From assembly GCA_018364455.1 (NCBI GenBank), contig JAGZLW010000002.1, positions 1 to 64,000 on the forward strand: 64,000 nucleotides of DNA. Reading direction: 5' to 3'. The DNA comes from Streptococcus mitis (lineage in GTDB: Bacteria > Bacillota > Bacilli > Lactobacillales > Streptococcaceae). Under the pieces are notes generated by a model, which saw nothing but the letters and a program-made list of their open reading frames with translations, made no database searches and had not been told where the DNA came from. Position numbers and translations under genes: made by a program. Below, in pieces: positions 53,508 to 62,627 of this stretch; within the stretch, counting starts at the first letter, position 1; each line of letters opens with the position of its first letter.

Positions 53508-54266
53508 ATGGAAGAATCAAGAGAATTAAATGCCGTTATTGATGTGATTATGTTAGCGGGGACTATTCTCCTTAAAAGTGGCTCAGAAATCCATCGTGTA
53601 GAGGATACCATGATTCGTATTGCGCATTCGCAGGGGATTGTGGATTGTAATGTTCTTGCCATGCCTGCCGCTATCTTTTTCTCGATTGAAAATACCAATA
53701 TTTCGCGTATGAAGCGCGTGACCTCCTCTTCTTATAACATCGAAAAAGTCTGCGATGTCAACCAGATTTCTCGTCAACTGGTTGGGGGGCAAATTGATTT
53801 AGAGACAGCCTTCAAGCAATTGAAGGCCTTGCAAGCCCAACCTCTTCCTTATACTAAGTTGCAGGTAACTTTGGCTGCGACCTTTAGTGCCCCTTTCTTT
53901 TCAGTTATGTTTAGTGGAAATATCTACGACGCACTCGGGGCAGGAGTGGCTACCTTATTTGGTTTTGCCTTTTCCCTCTATGTGGAAAAGTTTATCCGAA
54001 TTCCCTTTGTGACAGCCTTTGCTGGAGCCTTTGTCTTTGGGATGATTGCCCAGTTTTGGGCTCGCTACACAGGCTTTCCCTCAACGGCAGATTTGATTAT
54101 AGCTGGTGCGGTCATGCCTTTTGTACCAGGAATTGCCTTGACCAATGCGGTCCGTGATATTATGACTAACCACATAAACTCTGGTATGAGTAAGATGTTT
54201 GAATCCCTGCTCATTACCCTTGCTTTAGGGGCAGGAACTTCTGTCGCCTTGGTATTGATGAATTAA
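53508..54266 (+). CDS. Threonine/serine exporter, ThrE N-terminal-type subunit
   Basis: 252 aa. It opens with the conserved SGSEIHRVEDTM segment of the DUF1212/ThrE family, then about five membrane segments (GVATLFGFAFSLYV, AGAFVFGMIAQFWA, ADLIIAGAVMPFVPG). In Corynebacterium ThrE both halves form one protein; in streptococci they are two adjacent genes. Predicted threonine/serine efflux is by family. The partner starts two bases downstream. Confidence 0.88.
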   Translation: MEESRELNAVIDVIMLAGTILLKSGSEIHRVEDTMIRIAHSQGIVDCNVLAMPAAIFFSIENTNISRMKRVTSSSYNIEKVCDVNQISRQLVGGQIDLETAFKQLKALQAQPLPYTKLQVTLAATFSAPFFSVMFSGNIYDALGAGVATLFGFAFSLYVEKFIRIPFVTAFAGAFVFGMIAQFWARYTGFPSTADLIIAGAVMPFVPGIALTNAVRDIMTNHINSGMSKMFESLLITLALGAGTSVALVLMN

Positions 54267-54267
54267 T

Positions 54268-54708
54268 ATGACACTAACAACCTTTTTATTACAAGCAGTA
54301 GCAAGTCTTCTTGCCATTATTACCTTTCTAATCGTACTCAATGTGCAACGCTCTATGCTCTTACCTGGAGGGATTTTGGGCATGGCTGTCTGGCTAATCT
54401 ATCTTTTGCTCAAAGAACCGACCAATGTTATTGTGGCTACTTTTATTGCAGCCATTATCGGTTCTTGTGTCAGCCAGATTTTAAGTATTCTTTATAAGAC
54501 ACCTGCTGTGGTCTTTATCTTAGCCATCTTGGCACCTCTAGTTCCGGGTTATCTTTCTTATCGGACAACAGCCTTTTTTGTGACGGGAGATTACAGTCAC
54601 GCCATTGCCAGTGCAACCTTGGTTGTTATGTTGGCTTTGGTGATTTCCATTGGAATGGCTAGCGGAACAGTGATTCTCAGACTGTATCATTATATAAAAA
54701 CACATTGA
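54268..54708 (+). CDS. Threonine/serine exporter, ThrE C-terminal-type subunit
   Basis: 146 aa with four to five membrane segments (FLLQAVASLLAIITFLIVL, VIVATFIAAIIGSCVSQI, VVFILAILAPLVPGYL). This is the DUF3815/ThrE second half (YKTPAVVF...LVPGYLSYRT). It works with the preceding protein, from which it is separated by two bases. Confidence 0.88.
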   Translation: MTLTTFLLQAVASLLAIITFLIVLNVQRSMLLPGGILGMAVWLIYLLLKEPTNVIVATFIAAIIGSCVSQILSILYKTPAVVFILAILAPLVPGYLSYRTTAFFVTGDYSHAIASATLVVMLALVISIGMASGTVILRLYHYIKTH

Positions 54709-54762
54709 GTATTGGGGAATTTACAGAAATAAAAGAATTTTCTGAAAAATGAGACAAATGCA

Positions 54763-54803
54763 TTGACAACGCTTTCTATATGTGCTATTCTATATATAGA
54801 AAG
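54763..54803 (+). promoter_or_regulatory. Strong promoter overlapped by a perfect inverted repeat (operator candidate)
   Basis: TTGACA (54763-54768), 17-bp spacer, extended -10 TGCTATTCT (TATTCT at 54786-54791). CTTTCTATAT (54772-54781) and ATATAGAAAG (54794-54803) form perfect 10-bp arms that bracket the -10 and reach the RBS. A dimeric repressor is likely to bind here; its identity is unknown. Confidence 0.75.
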
Positions 54804-54814
54804 GAGGAAAAATC

Positions 54815-55126
54815 ATGAAAAAATCACTATTTTCCTTATTGTCTGTAAGTCTACTGACTTTGTTGTTTATCCCAGTCATGGTTTCTAGTTCGAGCTCAGA
54901 GTTTCAAAGTGGATTGCAAGAGAATCAGTTGATTGCTGAGAAGGTTAGTAAAACACTTGACAAGACATTTGATAAGAATATCAGAGAAATTCCGACTAGT
55001 CAGTTTTATCAAGAATTTGTAGATGAGATGGGAAGGACTTACTCAGGAAATTTAATCCTCCAGGAACTGATAACTGAGAATGGGGCTTATAAAGCTACTT
55101 ATGTTGGTGAACTCTATAGCAACTAA
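54815..55126 (+). CDS. Small secreted protein of unknown function
   Basis: 103 aa. A signal peptide is clear: KK at the start, hydrophobic LFSLLSVSLLTLLFIPVMV, then Ser-rich SSSSS. No lipobox cysteine and no LPXTG motif are present, so release or loose association outside the membrane is expected. The mature part is mostly charged and predicted helical (ENQLIAEKVSKTLDKTFDK) with a YSGNLILQELI segment. I do not recognise a family. It is monocistronic, with a strong regulated promoter, GGAGG RBS and its own terminator. Confidence 0.8.
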   Translation: MKKSLFSLLSVSLLTLLFIPVMVSSSSSEFQSGLQENQLIAEKVSKTLDKTFDKNIREIPTSQFYQEFVDEMGRTYSGNLILQELITENGAYKATYVGELYSN

Positions 55127-55151
55127 TCATTATTTAAAACTGTGACGAATA

Positions 55152-55183
55152 AGAGGCTTGGTTTGGTGAATCAAGTCTTTTTT
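55152..55183 (+). terminator. Terminator of the small secreted protein gene
   Basis: AGGCTTG pairs with CAAGTCT (one wobble) across an 11-nt loop and ends in TTTTTT. Confidence 0.65.
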
Positions 55184-55203
55184 CTCTCTTTTACTGCCAT
55201 TTG

Positions 55204-55212
55204 TGATAAAAT
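55204..55212 (+). promoter_or_regulatory. Extended -10 promoter of mvaS-mvaA
   Basis: TGATAAAAT (TAAAAT at 55207-55212), the same core as the thrE promoter; the -35 is poor. Confidence 0.55.
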
Positions 55213-55257
55213 AGTATAGAACGATTTTTTACAATGAATGATAAAACAGAGGTAAAT

Positions 55258-56430
55258 ATGACAATCGGTATTGATAAGATTGGTTTTGCGACCAGTCAAT
55301 ATGTCTTGAAATTACAAGACTTAGCAGAAGCGAGGGGAATTGACCCTGAAAAATTAAGCAAAGGACTCTTACTCAAGGAATTGAGTATTGCGCCCCTAAC
55401 TGAGGATATCGTGACCCTGGCAGCCAGTGCAAGTGATTCTATTTTAACGGAGCAAGAGAGACAAGAAATTGACATGGTCATTGTGGCGACTGAGTCAGGA
55501 ATTGACCAGAGTAAGGCTGCAGCCGTCTTTGTGCATGGCTTGCTGGGCATCCAGCCCTTTGCTCGTAGTTTCGAGATTAAAGAAGCCTGCTATGGAGCGA
55601 CAGCGGCCCTTCATTATGCCAAATTGCATGTGGAAAATTCTCCAGAGTCCAAGGTCTTGGTCATTGCCAGTGATATTGCCAAATACGGTATTGAAACTCC
55701 AGGAGAACCCACTCAGGGTGCTGGAAGTGTGGCCATGTTGATTACACAAAATCCACGCATTATGGCCTTTAATAATGACAATGTGGCTCAGACTCGTGAC
55801 ATCATGGATTTCTGGCGACCAAATTACTCAACAACTCCTTATGTAAATGGTGTCTATTCTACCCAACAATATCTAGATAGTTTGAAAACGACTTGGCTTG
55901 AATACCAAAAACGCTACCAGCTTACTTTGGATGATTTTGCAGCTGTTTGCTTCCACTTGCCTTATCCTAAATTGGCGCTAAAAGGTTTGAAAAAAATTAT
56001 GGATAAGAGCCTACCTCAAGAGAAAAAAGACCTCTTGCAAAAGAATTTTGACCAGTCTATTCTCTACAGTCAAAAGGTGGGGAATATCTATACAGGTTCC
56101 CTTTTCCTTGGACTTTTGTCTCTCTTGGAAAATACAGATAGCTTGAAAGCTGGGGATAAAATCGCCCTTTATAGTTACGGAAGTGGAGCTGTAGCTGAGT
56201 TCTTCAGTGGTGAATTGGTTGAAGGATATGAAGCTTATTTGGATAAAGACCGCTTGAACAAGCTCAACCAACGAATTGCCCTATCCGTTGCTGACTATGA
56301 AAAAGTCTTCTTTGAGGAAGTAGAGTTGGATGAAACAAACTCTGCCCAGTTTGCTGGCTATGAAAATCAAGATTTTGCCTTGGTTGAAATTGTGGACCAC
56401 CAACGCCGTTATAGCAAGGTTGAAAAATAA
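55258..56430 (+). CDS. mvaS: Hydroxymethylglutaryl-CoA synthase
   Basis: 390 aa from the ATG at 55258, with AGAGG upstream; an earlier in-frame ATG at 55234 lies between the promoter and this RBS. With this start the catalytic residues fall at E79 (ATESG), C111 (EACYGA) and H233 (FHLPY), the classical numbering of bacterial HMG-CoA synthases. It condenses acetyl-CoA with acetoacetyl-CoA in the mevalonate pathway. Its stop overlaps the mvaA start. Confidence 0.96.
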   Translation: MTIGIDKIGFATSQYVLKLQDLAEARGIDPEKLSKGLLLKELSIAPLTEDIVTLAASASDSILTEQERQEIDMVIVATESGIDQSKAAAVFVHGLLGIQPFARSFEIKEACYGATAALHYAKLHVENSPESKVLVIASDIAKYGIETPGEPTQGAGSVAMLITQNPRIMAFNNDNVAQTRDIMDFWRPNYSTTPYVNGVYSTQQYLDSLKTTWLEYQKRYQLTLDDFAAVCFHLPYPKLALKGLKKIMDKSLPQEKKDLLQKNFDQSILYSQKVGNIYTGSLFLGLLSLLENTDSLKAGDKIALYSYGSGAVAEFFSGELVEGYEAYLDKDRLNKLNQRIALSVADYEKVFFEEVELDETNSAQFAGYENQDFALVEIVDHQRRYSKVEK

Positions 56431-57704
56431 TGAAGATAAGTTGGAATGGATTTTCTAAAAAATCATACCAAGAGCGCCTCGAGCTGTTAAAAGCTCAGGC
56501 GCTCCTTAGTCCTGAGAGACAAGCTAGTCTGGAGAAGGATGAACAGATGAGTGTGACTGTGGCAGACCAGCTGAGTGAGAATGTAGTGGGAACTTTTTCT
56601 CTGCCTTATTCACTGGTTCCAGAGGTCCTTGTCAACGGTCAGGAATACACAGTTCCCTATGTGACAGAAGAACCGTCCGTGGTTGCTGCGGCCAGCTATG
56701 CCAGTAAAATCATCAAGCGTGCAGGTGGTTTTACTGCGCAAGTCCATGAGCGCCAAATGATTGGGCAGGTAGCCCTTTATCAAGTTGCTGATCCAGATTT
56801 AGCGCAAGTGCAGATTGTCAGCAAGAAAGTAGAACTCTTGGAACTTGCCAATCAAGCTTATCCTTCTATAGTCAAACGTGGAGGTGGGGCGCGTGATTTA
56901 CATGTAGAACAGCTCAAAAACGAAACAGACTTTCTAGTCGTTTATCTTCATGTCGATACCCAGGAAGCCATGGGAGCCAATATGCTCAACACCATGCTGG
57001 AAGCCTTGAAGCCAGTCTTAGAAGAACTCAGTCAGGGACAGAGTCTTATGGGGATCCTGTCCAACTACGCGACCGATTCTCTGGTGACGGCAAGCTGTCG
57101 CCTCGCCTTTCGCTACTTGAGTCGCCAAAAGGATCAAGGACGAGAGATTGCGGAGAAAATTGCTTTAGCTAGTCAGTTTGCGCAGGCTGATCCTTATCGA
57201 GCCGCTACCCACAATAAAGGGATTTTTAACGGTATTGATGCTATTTTGATTGCTACTGGAAATGACTGGCGTGCTATTGAGGCAGGAGCACATGCTTTTG
57301 CCAGTCGAAATGGACGCTATCAAGGTCTTAGTCAATGGACACTGGACATGGAAAGAGAAGAATTGCTCGGTGAGATGACCCTGCCTATGCCTGTAGCGAC
57401 CAAGGGTGGCTCTATCGGTCTCAACCCTCGTGTAGCCCTCAGTCACGAACTACTGGGAAATCCTTCTGCCAAAGAATTAGCCCAGATTATCGTGTCTATC
57501 GGGCTTGCCCAAAATTTTGCGGCCCTGAAAGCCTTGGTGAGTACAGGGATTCAGCAAGGCCACATGAAATTGCAGGCCAAATCCTTAGCTCTCCTAGCAG
57601 GAGCCAGTGAATCCGAGGTAGCTCCCCTAGTCGAGCGCCTCATCGCAGAGAAAACCTTTAACTTAGAGACTGCCCAGCGCTATCTAGAAAACTTAAGATC
57701 ATGA
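56430..57704 (+). CDS. mvaA: Hydroxymethylglutaryl-CoA reductase (class II)
   Basis: 424 aa. Class II motifs include TEEPSVVAAASYASK, DTQEAMGANMLNT, the catalytic-lysine region NKGIFNGIDA and GNDWRAIEAGAHAFA. It reduces HMG-CoA to mevalonate for isoprenoid synthesis. It is translationally coupled to mvaS by a one-base overlap (TAATG). Confidence 0.96.
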   Translation: MKISWNGFSKKSYQERLELLKAQALLSPERQASLEKDEQMSVTVADQLSENVVGTFSLPYSLVPEVLVNGQEYTVPYVTEEPSVVAAASYASKIIKRAGGFTAQVHERQMIGQVALYQVADPDLAQVQIVSKKVELLELANQAYPSIVKRGGGARDLHVEQLKNETDFLVVYLHVDTQEAMGANMLNTMLEALKPVLEELSQGQSLMGILSNYATDSLVTASCRLAFRYLSRQKDQGREIAEKIALASQFAQADPYRAATHNKGIFNGIDAILIATGNDWRAIEAGAHAFASRNGRYQGLSQWTLDMEREELLGEMTLPMPVATKGGSIGLNPRVALSHELLGNPSAKELAQIIVSIGLAQNFAALKALVSTGIQQGHMKLQAKSLALLAGASESEVAPLVERLIAEKTFNLETAQRYLENLRS

Positions 57705-57705
57705 A

Positions 57706-57733
57706 AAAACTCAGACCGATCGGTCTGAGTTTT
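57706..57733 (+). terminator. Terminator of mvaS-mvaA, perfect 28-bp palindrome
   Basis: AAAACTCAGACCGA followed by its exact complement TCGGTCTGAGTTTT. It is usable in both directions, between the convergent mvaA and scrR. Confidence 0.85.
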
Positions 57734-57741
57734 CTTGTGCT

Positions 57742-57849
57742 TATACTCTTCGAAAATCAAATTCAAACCACGTCAGCTTCGCCTTGCCGTACTCAAGTAC
57801 AGCCTGTGGCTAGCTTCCTAGTTTGCTCTTTGATTTTCATTGAGTATTA
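57742..57849 (-). repeat. BOX repeat element without boxB
   Basis: Contains the BOX ends (ATACTCTTCGAAAATCAA at 57743 and GATTTTCATTGAGTATT near 57832), the ACGTCAGCTTCGCCTTGCCG core and a small inverted repeat (GTACTCAAGTAC). It lies in the opposite orientation to the element at 25208 and lacks the 45-bp boxB unit. The scrR stop codon falls at its end. Confidence 0.9.
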
Positions 57850-58812
57850 AATACTTTTTCCAGGCAATAGAGTAACTGGTAAGAAGTAACCGGTTGTTGC
57901 GACTTCCTTGCCTTCGATCTTCTGTAAGAGAAGGTCAACAGTGAGTTGGGCAATCTCTTTCAAGGGTTGCTTGATAGTAGCCAATTGAGGGTAGTAATTT
58001 TCGATAAAGTAGGTACCATCATAGCCGATGACTTTAAGCTCTTCAGGGACAGAAATGCCCAGTTCTTGAGCAATTTTAATGACTAGAATAGCTGTTAAGT
58101 CATCTGAAGCAAAAATGGCATCTGGTTTTTGTCGAGTTAAGATATTCTTGATTTCCATTTCTTTTCTGACAGGAGAAAAGTCACTGGAAACATTGATAAT
58201 AGGTGCTTTCGGGAGAACAGAGGCAAAGCCAGCGTGGCGTAGCCCAGTTGGCGAATTGGAATTGTCATTCCCTGTAATCATGATGATAGACTGGGCACCT
58301 GTCTTAACCAAGGTCTGGGCAGCAAGAACCCCACCAGCATAGTTGTCAGAGGAGACGACAGGAATATCTGGTGACAGATTTCGGTCAAAGGAAATAATTG
58401 GTGCCGTCACGCGATTGTAGTCTTCGATTCCCAAGTTGTGACTACCAGAAATGATGCCGTCCACCTGATTGGCTTCCAACATTTCGATGTATTCGCGTTC
58501 CTTCTCAGAATCGTGCTCGCTGTTGCAAATGATGGTCTTATAACCATTTTTGAAGAGTTGGTGTTCCAGCTTATCAATCAATTCTGCATAGAAAACGTTA
58601 GAAATATTGGGGAAAATCAAACCGATTAACTTGGCTGACTTCCCTTGCAGACTACGAGCTAGGTTGTTGGGTTTGTAGCCCAATTCTCGCATGGCTTCAT
58701 TGACTTTTTGAATGGTTTTCTCAGATAGATACCCTTTTTTATTGATAACCCGAGAAACGGTAGTAGGACTGACGCCTGCAAGTTTGGCGACATCAGTTAG
58801 TTTTGCGACCAT
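57847..58812 (-). CDS. scrR: Sucrose operon repressor ScrR (LacI family)
   Basis: 321 aa. LacI-type helix-turn-helix at the N-terminus (LTDVAKLAGVSPTTVSRVIN) and a periplasmic-binding-like effector domain (LIGLIFPNISNVFYAELI, VIGYDGTYFIENYYPQL). It represses the scr genes; the inducer is a sucrose-derived sugar. It overlaps the end of scrB by 20 bases and is cotranscribed with it. Confidence 0.94.
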   Translation of the reverse strand: MVAKLTDVAKLAGVSPTTVSRVINKKGYLSEKTIQKVNEAMRELGYKPNNLARSLQGKSAKLIGLIFPNISNVFYAELIDKLEHQLFKNGYKTIICNSEHDSEKEREYIEMLEANQVDGIISGSHNLGIEDYNRVTAPIISFDRNLSPDIPVVSSDNYAGGVLAAQTLVKTGAQSIIMITGNDNSNSPTGLRHAGFASVLPKAPIINVSSDFSPVRKEMEIKNILTRQKPDAIFASDDLTAILVIKIAQELGISVPEELKVIGYDGTYFIENYYPQLATIKQPLKEIAQLTVDLLLQKIEGKEVATTGYFLPVTLLPGKSI

Positions 58813-60247
58813 AATCTAATTCATAGTAAGTTCCAGTTGGGTTTCCAGATCTAATCAGGATCCCATTTTGGTCCGCATGTGGGAAGACACGACCAGAAAA
58901 TACTTTTTCTCCTTTATTGATGAAAATTTCAAAGACAGAGTTATCGATGAAAATCGTAGCAGTAGTAGCCTGGTTATCGATTGGGCAAGAACGTGTAGTT
59001 CCAAATTCTTGGGCATACTGTTCTCCAGCCTGGCTACGATCTACTGTCACTTGACCATTTACAAGGTCAAAGTTGATGGAAAGTCCCTTGCCTTCTTGAT
59101 CAGCAAGTAAGACAATCTCGCTCTGGCTATTAGCTTCCAAGTTGAGTTCAAGTTCGTAAGTGTTCTTGGTTTGAGCACGGTTTGAGAAGGCTTCTTCAGA
59201 TGCACGAAGGTCCTTGATAGCTGCGACTGGGTATTGGTAGAGTTTGCCGTCTTTGATAGTGAGTTCCTTGATCAAAGAGAAGGTTCCTTGGTGGTCAAAA
59301 CGGTCAGATGGATATGAAACATCAGGCAAGCCAAGCCAGCTAATAGCTAGAGCACGTCCATCAGGAGCGTTGAAGGCTTGAGTTGCATAGGCTTCGAAAC
59401 CATAGTCCATGTTTTGAAGTTGAGACACATCTACCATTTTGGCATTTTCAGGGTCAAAGGAAGCCCCAATTTTATACATATTTGGAAAGATATTATCGTA
59501 GTCTAGAACGTTCTTATCCAATCCTTGTGGGCAGTAGAGAAGGACAGGTTGTTCCCCTACAAAGACCAGATTTGGGCATTCCATCATGTAGGCAGTACGG
59601 TCGTTAGCAAAGTCAAGGTTACCAACGGCTTGCCAGTTTGTGTAGTCGTTGTCAACAGCCTTGTAGAGACGGACGAAGCCTTTTTTCTCCAAGTCCTGTC
59701 CACCGACGATAGCATAGTATTGGCCCTTGAAGTTAAAAATTTGCGGATCACGGAAGTGGTCAGTAGAGTCTGCTGGCTGGTCGATCAAGATCTTATCAAT
59801 CTTTGTAATCTTGCCATCCTTATCCATCAAAGCTCCAATCTGGTAAGGGTGACGGATCCAGTTTTCATCACGAACATTTCCTGTATAAAATAGGAACAAG
59901 TTATCGCCAAATTGCATGGCAGAACCAGAGTAGGCACCGTGGCTATCTAATGGAGTATCAGGTAAAACTTTGACACCAGTTTCTGTGAAGTGAACCAAGT
60001 CCTCACTTTCCAATTGCACCCAAGATTTTAAACCATGGGCTGCACCAAACGGAAAGTTTTGATAAAAAACAATCCACTTCCCATCAAAGTAAGAAAAGCC
60101 ATTTGGGTCATTGAGAAGTCCTGTTTTTGGCTCAACATGGTAATGAGTATGCCATGGAGATTGTGCCATATTTTCCTTTATATGTTGAATTTCTTCTTGC
60201 GTCCAATCTTGATAAAGTCTGTAACGACGCTCAGTAGTCCATTCCAT
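58793..60247 (-). CDS. scrB: Sucrose-6-phosphate hydrolase ScrB (GH32)
   Basis: 484 aa. GH32 motifs: the nucleophile in LLNDPNGFSYF, the transition-state Asp in HFRDPQ, the acid/base Glu in MMECPNL. It splits sucrose 6-phosphate into glucose 6-phosphate and fructose. GGAGG lies nine bases upstream of the start. It is divergent from scrA across a 380-bp control region. Confidence 0.96.
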   Translation of the reverse strand: MEWTTERRYRLYQDWTQEEIQHIKENMAQSPWHTHYHVEPKTGLLNDPNGFSYFDGKWIVFYQNFPFGAAHGLKSWVQLESEDLVHFTETGVKVLPDTPLDSHGAYSGSAMQFGDNLFLFYTGNVRDENWIRHPYQIGALMDKDGKITKIDKILIDQPADSTDHFRDPQIFNFKGQYYAIVGGQDLEKKGFVRLYKAVDNDYTNWQAVGNLDFANDRTAYMMECPNLVFVGEQPVLLYCPQGLDKNVLDYDNIFPNMYKIGASFDPENAKMVDVSQLQNMDYGFEAYATQAFNAPDGRALAISWLGLPDVSYPSDRFDHQGTFSLIKELTIKDGKLYQYPVAAIKDLRASEEAFSNRAQTKNTYELELNLEANSQSEIVLLADQEGKGLSINFDLVNGQVTVDRSQAGEQYAQEFGTTRSCPIDNQATTATIFIDNSVFEIFINKGEKVFSGRVFPHADQNGILIRSGNPTGTYYELDYGRKTN

Positions 60248-60337
60248 TCTTTCATTCCTCCAAAAATCTTATCACTTTTAATAGTAACCGTTTTCGTAAA
60301 AAAAAGCAAGACTTTTATGTTAAAAAAGAGAAAAAAC

Positions 60338-60350
60338 TGTCAAACGTTTG
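60338..60350 (-). promoter_or_regulatory. scrB -35 element overlapping a probable ScrR operator
   Basis: CAAACGTTTG (60341-60350) is a perfect palindrome with a central CG, typical of LacI-family operators. On the minus strand TTGACA (60343-60338) overlaps it as a -35; possible -10 sequences downstream (CATAAA or TAACAT) are weak. Binding by ScrR would block scrB-scrR transcription. Confidence 0.6.
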
Positions 60351-60531
60351 TCACAAAATAAATGCGGGAAAGCAATCAAATTTTCACGAAAATATGAAAG
60401 ATAATGAAATTAAATCCTTTTTAAACAAGATTCCAAACTTATTTTTTTAAGAAATGCCTGCTAAAACAGTCAAAAACAATCAATCTATGGCGTGCCCACT
60501 AAGTGGATAGAATATTTTTTCTGCAAAACGC

Positions 60532-60559
60532 TTGACATATTTCTAAAACATGATAAAAT
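60532..60559 (+). promoter_or_regulatory. Promoter of scrA
   Basis: TTGACA (60532-60537), 16-bp spacer, extended -10 TGATAAAAT (TAAAAT at 60554-60559). Confidence 0.85.
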
Positions 60560-60575
60560 AATAGTCGTAGGGCGA

Positions 60576-60591
60576 ATAAAATCGCTTTCAA
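60576..60591 (+). promoter_or_regulatory. Candidate cre or ScrR operator downstream of the scrA promoter
   Basis: On the minus strand TTGAAAGCGATTTTAT fits the CcpA cre consensus (WTGNAARCGNWWWCAW) with one mismatch (C to T near the end). At this position a bound repressor would block scrA elongation. Confidence 0.5.
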
Positions 60592-60627
60592 ACAATAACA
60601 AAATTTTATATAAGGAGATTTTTGCAA

Positions 60628-62514
60628 ATGAACAATCAGGAAATTGCAAAAAAAGTCATCGATGCCTTGGGCGGACGTGAAAATGTCAACAGTGTAGCTC
60701 ACTGTGCGACTCGTCTTCGTGTCATGGTCAAAGATGAAGGAAAAATCAATAAAGAAGTGATTGAGAACTTGGAAAAAGTTCAAGGTGCTTTCTTTAACTC
60801 AGGTCAATACCAAATCATCTTTGGTACTGGTACAGTAAACAAAATGTACGATGAAGTTGTTGCGCTTGGTTTGCCAACATCATCTAAAGATGACATGAAA
60901 GCAGAAGCTGCGAAACAAGGGAACTGGTTCCAACGTGCTATCCGTACTTTCGGTGACGTTTTCGTTCCAATCATCCCAGTTATCGTAGCGACAGGTCTTT
61001 TCATGGGTGTTCGTGGTCTTTTCAACGCTCTTGAAATGCCACTTCCAGGTGACTTTGCAACTTACACTCAAATCTTGACAGATACAGCCTTTATCATCTT
61101 GCCAGGTTTGGTTGTGTGGTCAACCTTCCGTGTATTTGGTGGAAATCCTGCCGTTGGTATCGTTCTTGGTATGATGCTTGTTTCTGGCTCACTTCCAAAC
61201 GCTTGGGCAGTCGCTTCAGGTGGTGAAGTAACAGCTATGAACTTCTTTGGTTTCATCCCTGTTGTTGGTTTGCAAGGTTCTGTTCTTCCAGCCTTCATCA
61301 TCGGGGTTGTCGGAGCTAAATTTGAAAAAGCTGTCCGCAAGGTTGTTCCAGATGTCATTGACCTCTTGGTAACACCATTCGTGACACTTTTGGTCATGTC
61401 TATCCTTGGACTCTTTGTTATCGGACCAGTCTTCCACGTTGTTGAAAACTACATCCTTATTGGTACAAAAGCAATTCTTGGCTTGCCATTTGGTCTTGGT
61501 GGTTTCTTGATTGGTGGGGTTCACCAATTGATTGTCGTGTCAGGTGTGCACCACATCTTCAACTTGCTTGAAGTGCAATTGCTTGCTGCTGACCATGCTA
61601 ATCCATTCAACGCGATCATCACTGCGGCTATGACAGCCCAAGGTGCTGCGACTGTTGCGGTTGGTGTTAAAACTAAAAATCCAAAACTGAAAACACTTGC
61701 TTTCCCAGCTGCTCTTTCTGCCTTCCTCGGTATTACAGAGCCTGCTATCTTCGGGGTGAACTTGCGTTTCCGTAAACCATTCTTCCTTTCATTGATTGCT
61801 GGTGCAATCGGTGGTGGATTGGCTTCAATCCTTGGACTTGCTGGTACTGGTAGTGGTATCACTATCATCCCTGGTACAATGCTTTATGCAGGTAATGGAC
61901 AACTTCCACTATACCTTCTTATGGTAGCTGTATCATTTGCACTTGGTTTTGCTCTTACTTACATGTTTGGTTATGAGGATGAAAAAGAAGTTGCTACTGA
62001 AGTAGAGACAGAACGTTTGGTCCAAGAAGAAACAACTGGTAACATTCCAGCAACTCTTCGAAATGAAACACTTGTAACTCCTATCGTCGGTGATGTTGTC
62101 GCTCTTGCTGATGTTAATGATCCTGTTTTTTCAAGTGGAGCTATGGGACAAGGTATCGCTGTGAAACCAAGTCAAGGTGTGGTATATGCACCAGCTGATG
62201 CTGAAGTTTCAATCGCATTTCCAACAGGACACGCTTTTGGTTTGAAAACAACTGATGGTGCTGAAGTTTTGATCCACGTTGGTATTGACACTGTATCTAT
62301 GAATGGTGACGGTTTTGAAGCAAAAGTTGCTCAAGGTGATAAGGTTAAAGCAGGCGATGTTCTTGGAACATTTGACTCAAACAAAATTGCTGCAGCTGGT
62401 CTTGATGATACAACAATGGTTATCGTTACAAATACAGCTGACTATGCTTCAGTAGCTCCAGTCGCAACAGGTTCAGTTGCTAAGGGGGATGCTGTGATCG
62501 AAGTGAAAATCTAA
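60628..62514 (+). CDS. scrA: Sucrose-specific PTS transporter ScrA (EIIBCA)
   Basis: 628 aa from the ATG at 60628; AAGGAG is ten bases upstream, and a TTG two codons earlier is less likely. The EIIB domain has the phosphoryl cysteine C26 (VAHCATRLR). A polytopic EIIC domain (about 110-455) follows, and the EIIA domain carries H550 (VLIHVGIDTV). It imports sucrose as sucrose 6-phosphate, the ScrB substrate. Confidence 0.95.
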   Translation: MNNQEIAKKVIDALGGRENVNSVAHCATRLRVMVKDEGKINKEVIENLEKVQGAFFNSGQYQIIFGTGTVNKMYDEVVALGLPTSSKDDMKAEAAKQGNWFQRAIRTFGDVFVPIIPVIVATGLFMGVRGLFNALEMPLPGDFATYTQILTDTAFIILPGLVVWSTFRVFGGNPAVGIVLGMMLVSGSLPNAWAVASGGEVTAMNFFGFIPVVGLQGSVLPAFIIGVVGAKFEKAVRKVVPDVIDLLVTPFVTLLVMSILGLFVIGPVFHVVENYILIGTKAILGLPFGLGGFLIGGVHQLIVVSGVHHIFNLLEVQLLAADHANPFNAIITAAMTAQGAATVAVGVKTKNPKLKTLAFPAALSAFLGITEPAIFGVNLRFRKPFFLSLIAGAIGGGLASILGLAGTGSGITIIPGTMLYAGNGQLPLYLLMVAVSFALGFALTYMFGYEDEKEVATEVETERLVQEETTGNIPATLRNETLVTPIVGDVVALADVNDPVFSSGAMGQGIAVKPSQGVVYAPADAEVSIAFPTGHAFGLKTTDGAEVLIHVGIDTVSMNGDGFEAKVAQGDKVKAGDVLGTFDSNKIAAAGLDDTTMVIVTNTADYASVAPVATGSVAKGDAVIEVKI

Positions 62515-62532
62515 TCAATCCTCTCTAATGTG

Positions 62533-62563
62533 AAAACGAACAAATGACATGTTTGTTCGTTTT
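62533..62563 (+). terminator. Terminator of scrA
   Basis: A perfect 12-bp stem (AAAACGAACAAA with TTTGTTCGTTTT) around a 7-nt loop; the T-rich arm forms the tail. Confidence 0.85.
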
Positions 62564-62627
62564 TGCTTGAATGGTAAGATTTACAGAGGAAAATCTAAAA
62601 AATAGAGAAATTTAGACTTTCGAAATA

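Larger units (their letters stand above)
60248..60627. other. scrB-scrA divergent control region
   Basis: 380 bp without genes. It holds the scrA promoter, a scrB promoter candidate and at least two LacI-family-type operator candidates (separate entries). Another CG-centred half-palindromic site, GTAACCGTTTTCGTAA, sits at about 60284-60299, close to the scrB start. The rest is AT-rich with no further feature. Confidence 0.8.
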
